This document shows, in pieces, positions 11,832 through 21,804 of a DNA stretch of 64,000 nucleotides. Origin of the DNA: Pristionchus mayeri (lineage: Eukaryota; Nematoda; Chromadorea; Rhabditida; Neodiplogasteridae); the NCBI GenBank assembly GCA_036245805.1, contig BTRK01000006.1:49717257-49781256 (forward strand). Direction: 5' to 3'. Position numbers and translations under genes: made by a program. Positions within the stretch are counted from its first letter, which is position 1. The number at the start of each line of letters is the position of its first letter. Under the pieces are notes generated by a model. The model did not search any database. It saw only the letters and a program-made list of their open reading frames with translations, and was not told the origin of the DNA.

Positions 11832-13317
11832 CCAAAAGGAAAACTGCCTCTCGTTCCCGCACCAAATCGGAGCCACCTGAGGGGTACGAAAATAATTTTT
11901 AAAAAACAAAATAAGCGGTCTTTAGGAAATCATTGAGGAATCCTGGCGGCCCTTCGGAAGAAGCCCAAAGAGTACGTGGGATGAGTCTACGTGAACTGAA
12001 GGCGCTCAACGCCGCTGATGAGAAGCAAGTCAGAGAAAAGGTCGAAGCGTTGAGAACAAAGGTTAGTCCCTACAAGCAAAAGAAAAAGTTGAATATTAAC
12101 AAAAGGATAGATAAAGAATGAAAGGACAGTATAACTGGTTAACATAGTGAAACCAGTGATCGACGATGACTTCCCAGGTCCGTCAGATGGACCGTCGTCG
12201 GACGACTACCGTCGATCGATCAGTCCTTCGCGCCCTTCCCTCCACTCCCTCGCCCCTCATTGAACCTCCCCGCTCCTCACCACGCACACTGACTCCAGCG
12301 AGGCACCAGCGAGTTGCAGGTAGAGTACGCGAGACAATGCAAGGGTTCCTTCATTCCATACACTCGAGTGGTCTAGACAGCGCGATCAAGGAAGAAAAGG
12401 ATAGCCGAATTTTGAGATCTTGTTTAAAAATCATTACCCGAACAGGCTATTGTATACCCAACTATATTTGAATTTGCCTGATATAAATTCGATTTTATTT
12501 GCTATGAAAAAAAGTTAGTTTCGGGTCACCCTGCCCGTATCCCCTCTCGTGCGCGAGAAACGCACGCCCGCAGTCAGTCCCACGGCTGCCATAGGAGGTC
12601 GTCCTCCTTCTTCGACTCATCTGACTCCCTCGACCAAACGCATCCGACAGAGTCGGAGAGGAGGAGGTTCGTGAAATTCGTACGACATTGCTTCTAATTT
12701 CATCAAAGCAAACTTCGAAACACACAGTGAAAAGCAAAGATTTGTAGCTGTTGCAAACGTTACTGAACGTTCTGTAATTAAGTTACTGCCTTTCATTGAA
12801 GTCGTAACATCGTCTCTATAGCAGCTTCGGGATGCCCTTCAACGTTCCCTCGCTCGTCCGCTACTTCATCAGTCGCAACCCCCGTCGTCATCGTAGTCGA
12901 TCGGCTGCCGATATCGGTGATGTACGCTCGGTTACCCAGAGTAAGTCATGTATCATAACATTCGTGTACGCTGCGTGAATGTTTGCTTGTGAGCATGTTC
13001 TTCGTTCTGGGTAATATCGGCACTGCAACACAAACATCCTAGTTGGACTCAATTTGGCGCTGTACTACTGAGACTGTTTGTGGCAGAATTTTCTCACATG
13101 TGACTTCATTCCAGAAGGAATCATTCGCTCTCCCGGCTCTGCTCTCAATCGCCATCGTACTCTGCGACACACGGTCCACCTCGGGAGGATGGACAGACCG
13201 ATCTTGGCTGCGGAATCAGGCAGTCCACGCGCTGGCAGGAATCGATTCACAGATGCACTAGATGGCGTCGCCAAGGGTTTTAGGAGGCTGTCGGCGAGAA
13301 TTAGAGGTAGACATTAG
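11832..13317 (+). CDS. Arg/Ser-rich, largely disordered protein (exon frames partly unresolved)
   Basis: Likely exons: 11832-11881, 11929-12060, about 12178-12319, 12595-12666, 12822-12940 and 13115-13317, each with GT/AG borders. The second contains a clear charged helix (MSLRELKALNAADEKQVREKVEALRTK). Later segments are rich in Ser, Pro and Arg (PRSSPRTLTPARHQR; RNPRRHRSRSAADIG) and the last ends RFTDALDGVAKGFRRLSARIRGRH then TAG. Low-complexity basic tracts suggest a nuclear or RNA/chromatin-associated protein, but that is inference. The phase does not join cleanly between exons 3 and 5: the most protein-like frame of the last three exons requires phase 2, while exon 3 ends in phase 1. Either an exon is missed, the donor differs, or two genes abut. 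Confidence 0.4.
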
Positions 13318-13766
13318 CCAAAACACACTCACGGCCGCTAAAGTGATGAATGCATAGCATGGAAAGACCGTCGTAAACAATAGAGAAGGGTGGGAAACAT
13401 GATGACAGCAGCTAATTACTTCCATCAAGGCAATTCTCGCACGTCCCCGCGCACCGGTTGGAAGCGAATGGTCAATGAAGATGACGCGAAAACGTGAAGA
13501 ATCAGTGCAACCTCACTGGAGCTATGTACTTTTTGCAACGATAAATACATTACTTACGTCGCCGTTAGTCTTCGATAATCCATTCGATAATTGCTGTTTT
13601 TTTTCATTCAGTGAAGTCTCTCATAGCTCGATACGTCGAGAATTTTTGCAGAATGAAGGGGCATAGACTCCAATGTCTAACTCTAGCTACGATGACTGAA
13701 ATTAGCTGGCGACGCAAGGCAAACATTACGCTTCCTCTTGCTTCTCCAGTTGCTTCACAATCCTTC

Positions 13767-16679
13767 ATGACTGCCAGGCGGGTGCTCTGGGTACTCCTGC
13801 TCCTTGTCTCGGCAACATGGGCTAACTGTAAGCCAAATTTTCTACTGAAATAATGCAAACATGCATTTCTTCATTTTTAACTGTTTCTTTTCGAAAATTT
13901 CTTGAAGATACCACAGTCCGCAAAGAGTTCTACGCGCACAATGCGAGACTGTACGCCAGCTTGTTCAAAGACTACATCAAAGACCTGGCGCCGACCTACA
14001 GTCTCGGTATTTGAGTTGGAAAAAATGTCCACTCTATACAGCTTCTGGGACGTTCAAGTGTTGTGAGAGTGTTGTAAAAGATAATTAATTTTACAGATCC
14101 GAACTTGCTCAATACACTGGCCGTTTCACCGACGCTCCAAATGCTCTTCGAAAATTTTCAGGCCTGAAAAACGCTCCAGCCGACTACGAGCCAATGCCGA
14201 TCACCCTTCAGCTCCTCTTCTTCCGAGTGACGAAAATCGTGACTTTATATCTTTTAAATTTTATTAATTGTTAATTTGCAGGACCAAGTGTCGCAGTCAG
14301 TCGATGTAGTGCTCGCCTTGCAGGTTACCTGGTATACTATTTTCCGCTAAGCTCAAGCGTAGTTTGCTAGTCAAGCTCAAAAAATTAATTATAATTACAA
14401 TTTTCAACTATGCAATGTGAATCAGGCTCGACCACAGGCTTGCCTGGGATCCGGCTGAGTATGGCGGCATATCGTACATCCTCGTGAGAAGGTAATTTGT
14501 CCAACTTTAAAAAACGCAATTTTGTCGATACTAGTGAGTCCCTCTGGCAAGCTGACATCATAGCATGCGAGGCGATCTCCAAGGAGGCTGTTCATAGTGA
14601 TGATATCGCCATGGCCAAGGTAGCAAAACCTGACTTCAAGACATAATTTAGCGTAAAAAGTTTCTATCGCAAAAACGTGTATATTCCTAATCATTTTACC
14701 CCTACACGTTTCAACGCTTACTTCGCAAAATATCGTGAAATTATAACTATTCATTTGCATATTTACTCCGATGGCACTGTGGCTATCAACCTCAACTGGG
14801 CAATCTTGTTCAGTGCTAGTATGGAGGTATAAGCACTGGTGACTTTGAGACAAAAATTTGTGACTTAGAAAACCTCCTACTTCGGATCTTTTTTTAACAG
14901 TTTCTCAACCTGATGAGATTGAATTTTGAATGAAGAGACAGTATTGCTTCCCAAACGTTTTCGCACAATTTCAGATGTCCAACTTCCCCTTCGACAAGCA
15001 CACTTGCCGCATGTGCTTCATGCTGGACCATCTCACTCCCGAGGAGATCTCTTTCCAACTCGCGCCTTCCACCAACTCGACTGTCAGTGGAAAGGTGATT
15101 TTGATTATCTCTGAATTTGAGCGCAAAAACCGGTTCCATCTATTGATCCCATTCTCTCGCGTGGGACCATAATGTCAGAATATCTGCAAAAGCAATATGC
15201 ATGGCAAATGGAAACTGTCTGAGGTGAACAATGAGTGGGCGCTGGTCTCCCTTCTCCCGGAAGCGATCGTCGATCGCGATGGAGTTGCAGCAGTGAGTTT
15301 GTTTCCAAATCGTCACTCGAAACCCTCCACATGAACACCATAAAGTAGTACTCGTTCTCCAAGAAATTTCCTTTGATAGTGTGAGAACCTACTTTGAAAT
15401 AGTGCGAAAGCGCACAATTTTTGCTTCCATCCGGATTCCGGAAGGTTCTCAACCGACATCATCTCGCTTACTCTCATGCCGCCTTTGATGCATCTCAGAT
15501 CTTCTATCACTGCACCATCATGCGCCACCCGAACTTCTGGGTGAACCTCGTCATCATTCCTGCCTACTTGCTTGGAGTGCTCGTCATCACTGGCCTCTTC
15601 CTGGGAGAAAGAGACGGGGAAGTCGAATCTTCTATAAGCTTAAATGGCACAAATAAGACCAAGATTTGTGAAATATTGCATTGAAAATTCATTTCATTCT
15701 ATCCACAACGATCAAAGTTGACGACATGAGATTTTCCAGATCGAGTACGGCCTAGCAGTCATGATGTCCATCACGGTGATCATTGGAATTCTCGCAGAGG
15801 GCCTTCCCAAGTCTTCCTCCCTCCCGATCCTGGGTAAACAATTGGACCCTTCCACTTTCACAGGCTTGATAATCGTCGAATCAGAAACATTGAAGAGAAG
15901 TAGTTACCATTCCCGGTCTCCCGATCATGAGAAATATATTCATCTTTTATTTTTCATCACCAAAGCATCACCAAATGCTCTCCCGAGCCTGGCATACGCC
16001 CTAATCTAGGAAGCATGCATCTACCGACCCAGCGAAGTTTTTATGAAGGATGCAAGACAAGCTAACACCTCAACGATGACTTCTGTTTTTTCCAGGCTAC
16101 TTCGTTCTCGGGCAGCTCGTTATCGTCTGCGTCGCCGTCTTCTTTGTCGTCGTGAGAAGAGAGGTGCGGATTCTGGATTAGCTTCTCAAAGCTGACGGAC
16201 TTTCCTAGAAAAGGGAAGAAACAACTGCTAGGGAGGATTACCACTATACCTTACGAATATATCAAATGCTTCATTATTTCAGATCACGAAGTTCCTCGTC
16301 TTCGCCGCAAGCCGCCTGGTTAAGCGACAGGTCAAGTAAGAGTGCAAGCTAGCCATCCCCACCATATACCACTCTCAGCACGAGAGATGTGCTCACGGGT
16401 CTCATCAACTCACCAAATCGATCCACTGCATCACGAGTCTGCCGAACATGCCTGAGGTTTAGAAAAGATATTGTTATTCGTTAATAAACATGCATATTTA
16501 GGTTCCTCATTCGAGTCATTCGTAGTAACTACATCGCCTTTGTTCTGTTCCAACTGGCGCACGCCCTCAATCTCGTCGTCATCCTCTCCGCCTTCGACAG
16601 CGAGCAGTATGCGATAGCCATTGAGACTACGGCGAAGGCAGCGATCGTGGCTGAGGCCTTTCAAGAGAAGACCAACTAG
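13767..16679 (+). CDS. Cys-loop-type ligand-gated ion channel, gene 1 (two damaged splice sites)
   Basis: Fifteen exons match the other three copies in length: 13767-13827 (signal MTARRVLWVLLLLVSATWAN), 13908-14006, 14162-14238, 14282-14331, 14426-14491, 14535-14619, 14761-14826, 14975-15094, 15224-15292, 15499-15633, 15740-15833, 16096-16163, 16283-16335, 16379-16456, 16502-16679. The extracellular domain has a WQAD variant of the WxPD motif and SNFPFDKHTCRMC. M1 is VNLVIIPAYLLGVLVITGLF; M2 follows IEYG and ends AEGLPKSSSLP; M3 is YFVLGQLIIVCVAVFFV; M4 is AFVLFQLAHALNLVVIL. Family members are plasma-membrane pentameric channels; the ligand is unknown. The M2 flank resembles cation channels. 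Oddities: the acceptor before exon 7 reads TTTGCAT rather than TTTGCAG, and the donor after exon 10 reads ATAAGC where a paralogue has GTAAGC. The gene may be decaying. Confidence 0.8.
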
Positions 16680-17080
16680 CGATTGGTGTATAACCCCACT
16701 CTCTTCTCACTTGTTCGTGCAAAGCGCAACTTCATTTGTCGATAAAATGCTTCGCTCTTGCTTCTTCACATCACATGTTTGTTTGAAGTTCTCAAGAGAT
16801 GTGCAAATTCAAAATTTTATATGAATTGTACCTGTGAGTTTTACATATTAGACAATTTGATCTAAGCATTTGCAAGAAGACCGAATGCACCCTCGTGTGA
16901 GGACTGTGACGTCATTCCGCATTTGATATATTAAAAGCGACATGACGCAATCGTTCTCATCCGACCTAGTGCCGCACCCGCTTGCGACTGCGAAGATTAA
17001 CATATATGCCCGAAATTGGCTGGCGACACACAAGGTAAATTTGGTGAACTATACTGGAGACCTGTTGTAACATGTTGCAA
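16680..17080. other. intergenic with MITE family B remnant
   Basis: About 16905-16975 carries TCTCATCCGACCTAGTGCCG, the terminus of MITE family B, with a nearby TGACGTCA-like half. No gene is seen. Confidence 0.4.
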
Positions 17081-17210
17081 CCTGTTGCGTAACTTCACCG
17101 TCCGTGTTGTGTGCACGTGCCTGGCGATTTACTATACAGTGATTTCTTGGATCACTGCCACGAATTCGTAACCCCCTTGATGAGGGTGGACCTGAGGACG
17201 CGAGGGCGGG
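17081..17210. repeat. direct repeat, left copy
   Basis: About 130 bp beginning CCTGTTGCG and containing GTGCACGTGCCTGGCG, TGATTTCTTGGATCA and AATTCGTAACCCCCTTGATG. It recurs in the same orientation at 17769-17895, so two copies bracket the channel-gene relic. Confidence 0.75.
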
Positions 17211-17225
17211 GCGGGTGAGATTCTC

Positions 17226-17515
17226 TTCCTCTTTCTGCTCCAGTTGCCTAGCTTTCCTAACGACTGCCGGGAGTGTCTTCTGTCTACTCTTCCCGGTTGC
17301 TTCGACCTCATGGGCTAATTGTAAATTATCAGACTAAAATCATATTATAACAAATCAATTCAAGCATTATGAATCGTTCATTACCTTTGTAAATGATATT
17401 TACGGTAAAATTTCGAAAATTCATTTTGAAGAAGCCAACGTCTACTGCGAGTTCTACGCGAGCAATGCGAGGCTACACGACAAGATCCTCGTTATAATTT
17501 GAACTTTCCAGCTGA
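17226..17515 (+). pseudogene. relic of a channel gene 5' end
   Basis: Exon 1 and exon 2 of the channel family are recognisable: CTGCCGGGAGTGTCTTCTG through CATGGGCTAATTGTAAAT, then GAGTTCTACGCGAGCAATGCGAGGCTACACGACAAG. The position of the start codon reads ACG instead of ATG. Sequence after ACGACAAGATCCTCG has no further channel exons before the next gene. The exons downstream of M1 are absent. Confidence 0.75.
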
Positions 17516-17768
17516 TTTTAGGCTGAGAGAGATATGGGTAGGAATTTGAAATTGTTTTGCAGATCGTTAATGGATCGCACGTATTCGCCGATTTATGATC
17601 CCACTCTTAAGAAAACTCTCACATACATCCCGTCACTTCCAAGCGCTATTCCTCCACATCAATGAATCAGCTGATTTTAGTCTGATAAAGATATAATGGA
17701 AAGGCATAGGCTTTCTGTTTCACCCAGTCGTCTGTTTCGCGTCGAGAACCTATCCTGGCGACCAGTAA

Positions 17769-17895
17769 CCTGTTGCGAGAGTTCACCGCCCGTGATGTGT
17801 GCACGTGACTGGCGTGTTTACTTTACCGTGATTTCTTGGATCATTACCAACAATTCGTAACCCCCTTGATGTGGGTGGATCTGAGGACGCGGGCG
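17769..17895. repeat. direct repeat, right copy
   Basis: Second copy of the sequence at 17081-17210, same orientation, with about a dozen differences (for example TGATGTGGGTGGATCTGAGGACG). Confidence 0.75.
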
Positions 17896-18430
17896 GCGGT
17901 CGAACTCCTACGGATGGAGGGCGGAGTTCTAATTGTTGAAGTGATATCCTAGATGAACATGGTGCGGTGTGAGTATCGTTGTATTGTTAGAACTTAATTT
18001 AATTAAGGATATTTTGACCCTGGGTATGTCGTGTAGGTTGGACGAATTCTACATATTGTTGCTCAAAGTCTTCGTTCGTCTCTAATAATTATCAAGCAAT
18101 TGTTTTTACCTGTCTTTGATTTTAAGGGATACGGGGTGAACTGTCGAACAAGGAAAAAGCTTAAGGCTACGGTATACCATAATCTGTATCATATCATGTG
18201 TACGCATGCACAATGTATGTGCAAGTCTCTTGAATTCCCCATTTCTCCGTTTAAAACACGCATTTAATTCGCACTAGATTGTCCTTCATTGCTCTTCATC
18301 TAGATGTTTAACGAAGTGAAATGGGAACGACTGGTGTAGTCTGACTGAAGAAGAATGGCAGGAACCTAGCATCTGATCAGCGCGTTCCCCCGCTATTACT
18401 GATAATTTCTAAGTCTAATTTTAATTCTAG

Positions 18431-21241
18431 ATGGTTGAACAGAATCTATGGCTGGGAGCCATTGCCACAGTGATCACTTGCGTCGGATTCGGCACCGTCT
18501 TCGTGCCGATTAAGAAGTTCGAAGCGAGAGACGGTTAGTCATCTAAAGTTGATTTTCTATCACGCACTTTCCTGGGTTCAAATCATGTTTTCCCAACCTG
18601 CATTTCAAAGTAAATTGTAGTGTCCTAAAAAGACAAACAAATGTAAAAACCTGATTTCTCGCGACCAATCACCGTAGAACTAGCCTGGCCTCCACTACAA
18701 TTTGACTAGGTAATTATACGGCTTCAACCACATTCAGTAATTGTTTTCATGTGACTTTTCTTTTTCTAGGAAACTTCGTGGCTCTAATGATGAGTGTGGG
18801 CATGCTGATACCGTGCATGGCCTGCTCGTTCGCCTACTCCGCACCCACGGTCTTCCCTCTCGCACTGCTCGCCGGTGTCTGCTACGCTATTGGTCAGCCA
18901 TTGATGTAGTCATTGGAGCAATCGCCTCTCTTCAGTTTGCACGCTCTCTCGTCTCTCTGACCGGCAAGAGAGCGCGCAAACTGAAGAGCATTGCTCAGAC
19001 ATTGTAGTTTCGAGATCTCTTTGCGCACGGCCGCATCTTCAAAATATTAAATTAGAGTTCGAGAAAAGATACTACGCTCTCTTCATTAAATAAATTATCC
19101 CGTCGAACGACATGTCTAGATAGTGTATAATGAAAAGAGCGTGGTATCGTTTCTCGAACTCTATCGGTGAGCCATATCTCCTCTTCTTCATTCAGAACAC
19201 TGTTTGTTGTTGGAAGGACACTTCTCCGATATTGTTATTTGCCGGCAAATTGTTGTTGTTTTCTGGGTACATTTCTGCGATTTGGGGGAGATCGGAATTT
19301 GTGGGGATAAATTGTGTTCCCCAAAAAACAGCACCCTCTCCTCAGCCAATGCGTTCTCCATCTTTATCATGGATCAGGTGGGAATGGCGGTGGGTGGACA
19401 AGTATGGAGTGTTGTCGCGTCCCTTAGTGGATGGGCGATTGCAAGGTGAGCAAAGGTAAAGGTATGACAAGTAAACAATCGAGGGGAAGAGAAAATGAAT
19501 TTCCGCAAGAGGGAACCTTTGAATGTTCGTAGTAGAGTTCGAGCAACGATACGTCGTCTCTACATTATATATACTATCTCGCCGTGTTTAATTACAATTC
19601 AAGAAATGATACCACACTCTCTTCATTTCCATTACTCTCTCGCCGCTCGACAGGTCGAGAGAGTGTGTAGAATGAAGAGAGCGTGGTATCGTTTCTCGAA
19701 CTATAGTTCGTAAAGATATGTATCGTATATACATATCGTCTTCTCGACGAGATTACGATTTGAAACATCTCATATGGGTGTGTACTCGACTTCTTCCGCA
19801 CCAAGTGGTCATAGCGCGCTTTTTGAAAACAGTTGTTTGCTCTATGTTTCCTTCCTTAGCAGAAGGCATACATGCAATGTATGTTCAAATAAACTTTGCA
19901 TGAAATAGATACATAACCCGGTCAGATATGGACTGCTCGGATCACCCGCCGAAATTCCATCGAGCGATATTCTTAACATCGCAGGAGTCATTGTGCTATG
20001 TACAGGGTAAGATTGTCCATAGAGCCGTGTTTTTAAACTGTTATTTAAAAATGTTGTTTAAATTGTTTTTTATGTTAAAAGTGCTATTTAAAAATATGTT
20101 TTAAGTGGTACAATCTTCGCCTTCGTTCGATCTCATCCCATCCCAACTTACCCTGCTCCACACTACGTGGAACAGAAAATGAAAATCGGAATAGCCGGAA
20201 GTGGACTACCGATGTCGAATGCTACAAAGAAGGATCGTTCTTCAACGAAGATGAGATTAATGTAAGCCAATAATAATTCAGATTGATGAAAGTTATATTT
20301 TAGCGGCTTAGCTCTCGCAGTTTTTGTCGGATTGTTGCATGGAATCACGCCCACTCCGATCAACTATCTTCGATCTCAACACAACCTGGGTTAGCAGCGA
20401 TCGCTTGTTCATACGATTGTGAAATTCGCCATCTCACTTCATTTTGAATTTTTTTTAGCATTGTACACAAATGAATGTGTAAAGAACTGATATGTATGGC
20501 ATGTCGCCACTAGGCCGGATGATCACCATCGGATGGTAACCTATTTTTGACACTTTGGGAATCTACTGTGAAAGTTCTACAAAAGGGTCCATTTTTTGGA
20601 TATCATCCATTAGGTTACCATCCGACGGTGATCAACCGCCCTAGTACCCCCCGTCCTACTCAGTACCGTTCAGGTGTACCCGGCCTGTCTCCTCATAACG
20701 GCGGCTACATGCTGTCCTTTTCCATCGGCTCGCTTCTAATATCGATATCACATTTCACATTATATGCCCTGCACCGGTAGGTCAGCACCGTCTTCCATAA
20801 ATTAATCATGCTAGTTCAGTCGCAATCAACCATTCATCAACGTCGAGATCGCCGTTCCTTCCATCATCGGCGGAATTCTCTACGGAATAGCGATATCAAC
20901 CCTCTTCGTATCGATTGAAAATCTAGATCAGGTAATCTCGAAGAATTGAACGTGTTTTGAAAGCGGTTGTTTTTAATATTTAAAAAAATCTTCCTAACGA
21001 TTATGCTTATCATTAATTGTAATCAGGCAATCTCTTTTCCCATTTGCTCTATTGCTCCTGGCATCGTTAATACACTCTGGGCGATCTTCTACTTCAAAGA
21101 GATCCGCGTAAGTGCCGTATCCCGCCATTCGCCTCAATCCCATATCAGGGAAAACTTGACCTCTCCATCCTCTTGCTTGCTTACATCGTCACTGGTGTTG
21201 GAATCTTGATTATCTCTCTTTCAAAGAAGATATCTACGTAA
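18431..21241 (+). CDS. TMEM144: TMEM144-like multi-pass transporter
   Basis: Ten exons: 18431-18533, 18770-18892, 19346-19445, 19926-20006, 20106-20261, 20304-20389, 20674-20776, 20820-20931, 21027-21107, 21149-21241. All joins keep frame and give about 346 residues, the usual size of TMEM144. ATG 18431 lies directly after TTCTAG, so it may be trans-spliced. Family hallmarks: N-terminal WLGAIATVITCVGFGTVFVPIKKFE; GNFVALMMSVGMLIPCMAC; a QVWSVVASLSGWAIARYGLLG segment; and near the C-terminus IGGILYGIAISTLFV, GIVNTLWAIFYFKEIRG and LLAYIVTGVGILIISLSKK. About ten hydrophobic segments are predicted. The family (drug/metabolite transporter fold, annotated as putative carbohydrate transporters) has no firmly known substrate. 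Three introns carry MITEs. The gene sits between channel genes 1 and 2. Confidence 0.85.
18913..18993. mobile_element. hairpin MITE, family A (intron 2 of the TMEM144-like gene)
   Basis: GAGCAATCGCCTCTCTTCAG pairs with CTGAAGAGCATTGCTC, with the family core GCACGCTCTCTCG. Flanks AGTCATTG and AGACATTG match at 7 of 8 positions, an aged 8-bp target duplication. Confidence 0.75.
19055..19167. mobile_element. hairpin MITE, family A2
   Basis: The arms GAGTTCGAGAAAAGATACTA and TGGTATCGTTTCTCGAACTC are complementary, with CGCTCTCTTCATT inside. It lies in intron 2 of the TMEM144-like gene, next to the family A copy. Confidence 0.7.
19598..19708. mobile_element. hairpin MITE, family A2
   Basis: The arms TTCAAGAAATGATACCAC and GTGGTATCGTTTCTCGAA enclose TACTCTCTCGCCGCTCGACAGG. 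Intron 3 of the TMEM144-like gene. Confidence 0.7.
20510..20646. mobile_element. hairpin MITE, family B
   Basis: ACTAGGCCGGATGATCACC pairs with GGTGATCAACCGCCCTAGT, and GGATGGTAACCT pairs with AGGTTACCATCC. Intron 6 of the TMEM144-like gene. Relatives occur at about 2384-2440, 27303-27400 and 51688-51795. Confidence 0.7.
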
Positions 21242-21441
21242 TATGTCTTTGCGAATTGCATCAATCCCGTGTTGTGAACAATAGCCGATCAACTTTAAAA
21301 AATGATTGATAAAGATTTTTATTTTTTGTAAATGAGCGATATCATCATCTTCGAGCAAATGAGATGGACATTTCCTTAGTCTAAGTTCTTCCTCTGTTGA
21401 TGTTTGTACGAGTAAGGTATCCTGGATACGCTGCTGACAAC

Positions 21442-21550
21442 GTTCGAGCAATGATATCACGCTCTCTTCATTCTACACACTCTCTAGACCGATCGATCGG
21501 CGAAAGAGTGTATAATAGAATGAGGAGAGCGCGGTATCGTTTATTTAACT
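21442..21550. mobile_element. hairpin MITE, family A2
   Basis: GTTCGAGCAATGATATCACGC pairs with GCGCGGTATCGTTTATTTAAC, with CACACTCTCTAG/ AAAGAGTGT inside. Just downstream of the TMEM144-like gene. Confidence 0.65.
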
Positions 21551-21804
21551 CTATTCTGCACCCTTTTTAGACAATCAGTGATAGAGTGTACAGATTCTCA
21601 ACTATTTTGCAGTTTTCAATTCTACCGATTCTACGGATGTAGATTACTGTAGTAGATACGCAGATGTAGATTTCGTTTCCATCATTCCTAGGGTACAGCT
21701 CCATACGAGAAAGAGGAAGGAAGATGAAATTAGCTGGCGAAGTAAGGCAAACATTGTGCACGGGCCACGCTCTTGCTTCTCCAGTTGCTCCACAGCCCCC
21801 GCAC

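Noticed and set aside
15179..15223. Upstream extension of exon 9 in channel gene 1 (starting at AATATCTGC)
   Set aside because: An AG is present, but the other copies all use the later TTGAG/CTGAG acceptor just before GTNAACAA, giving equal exon length.
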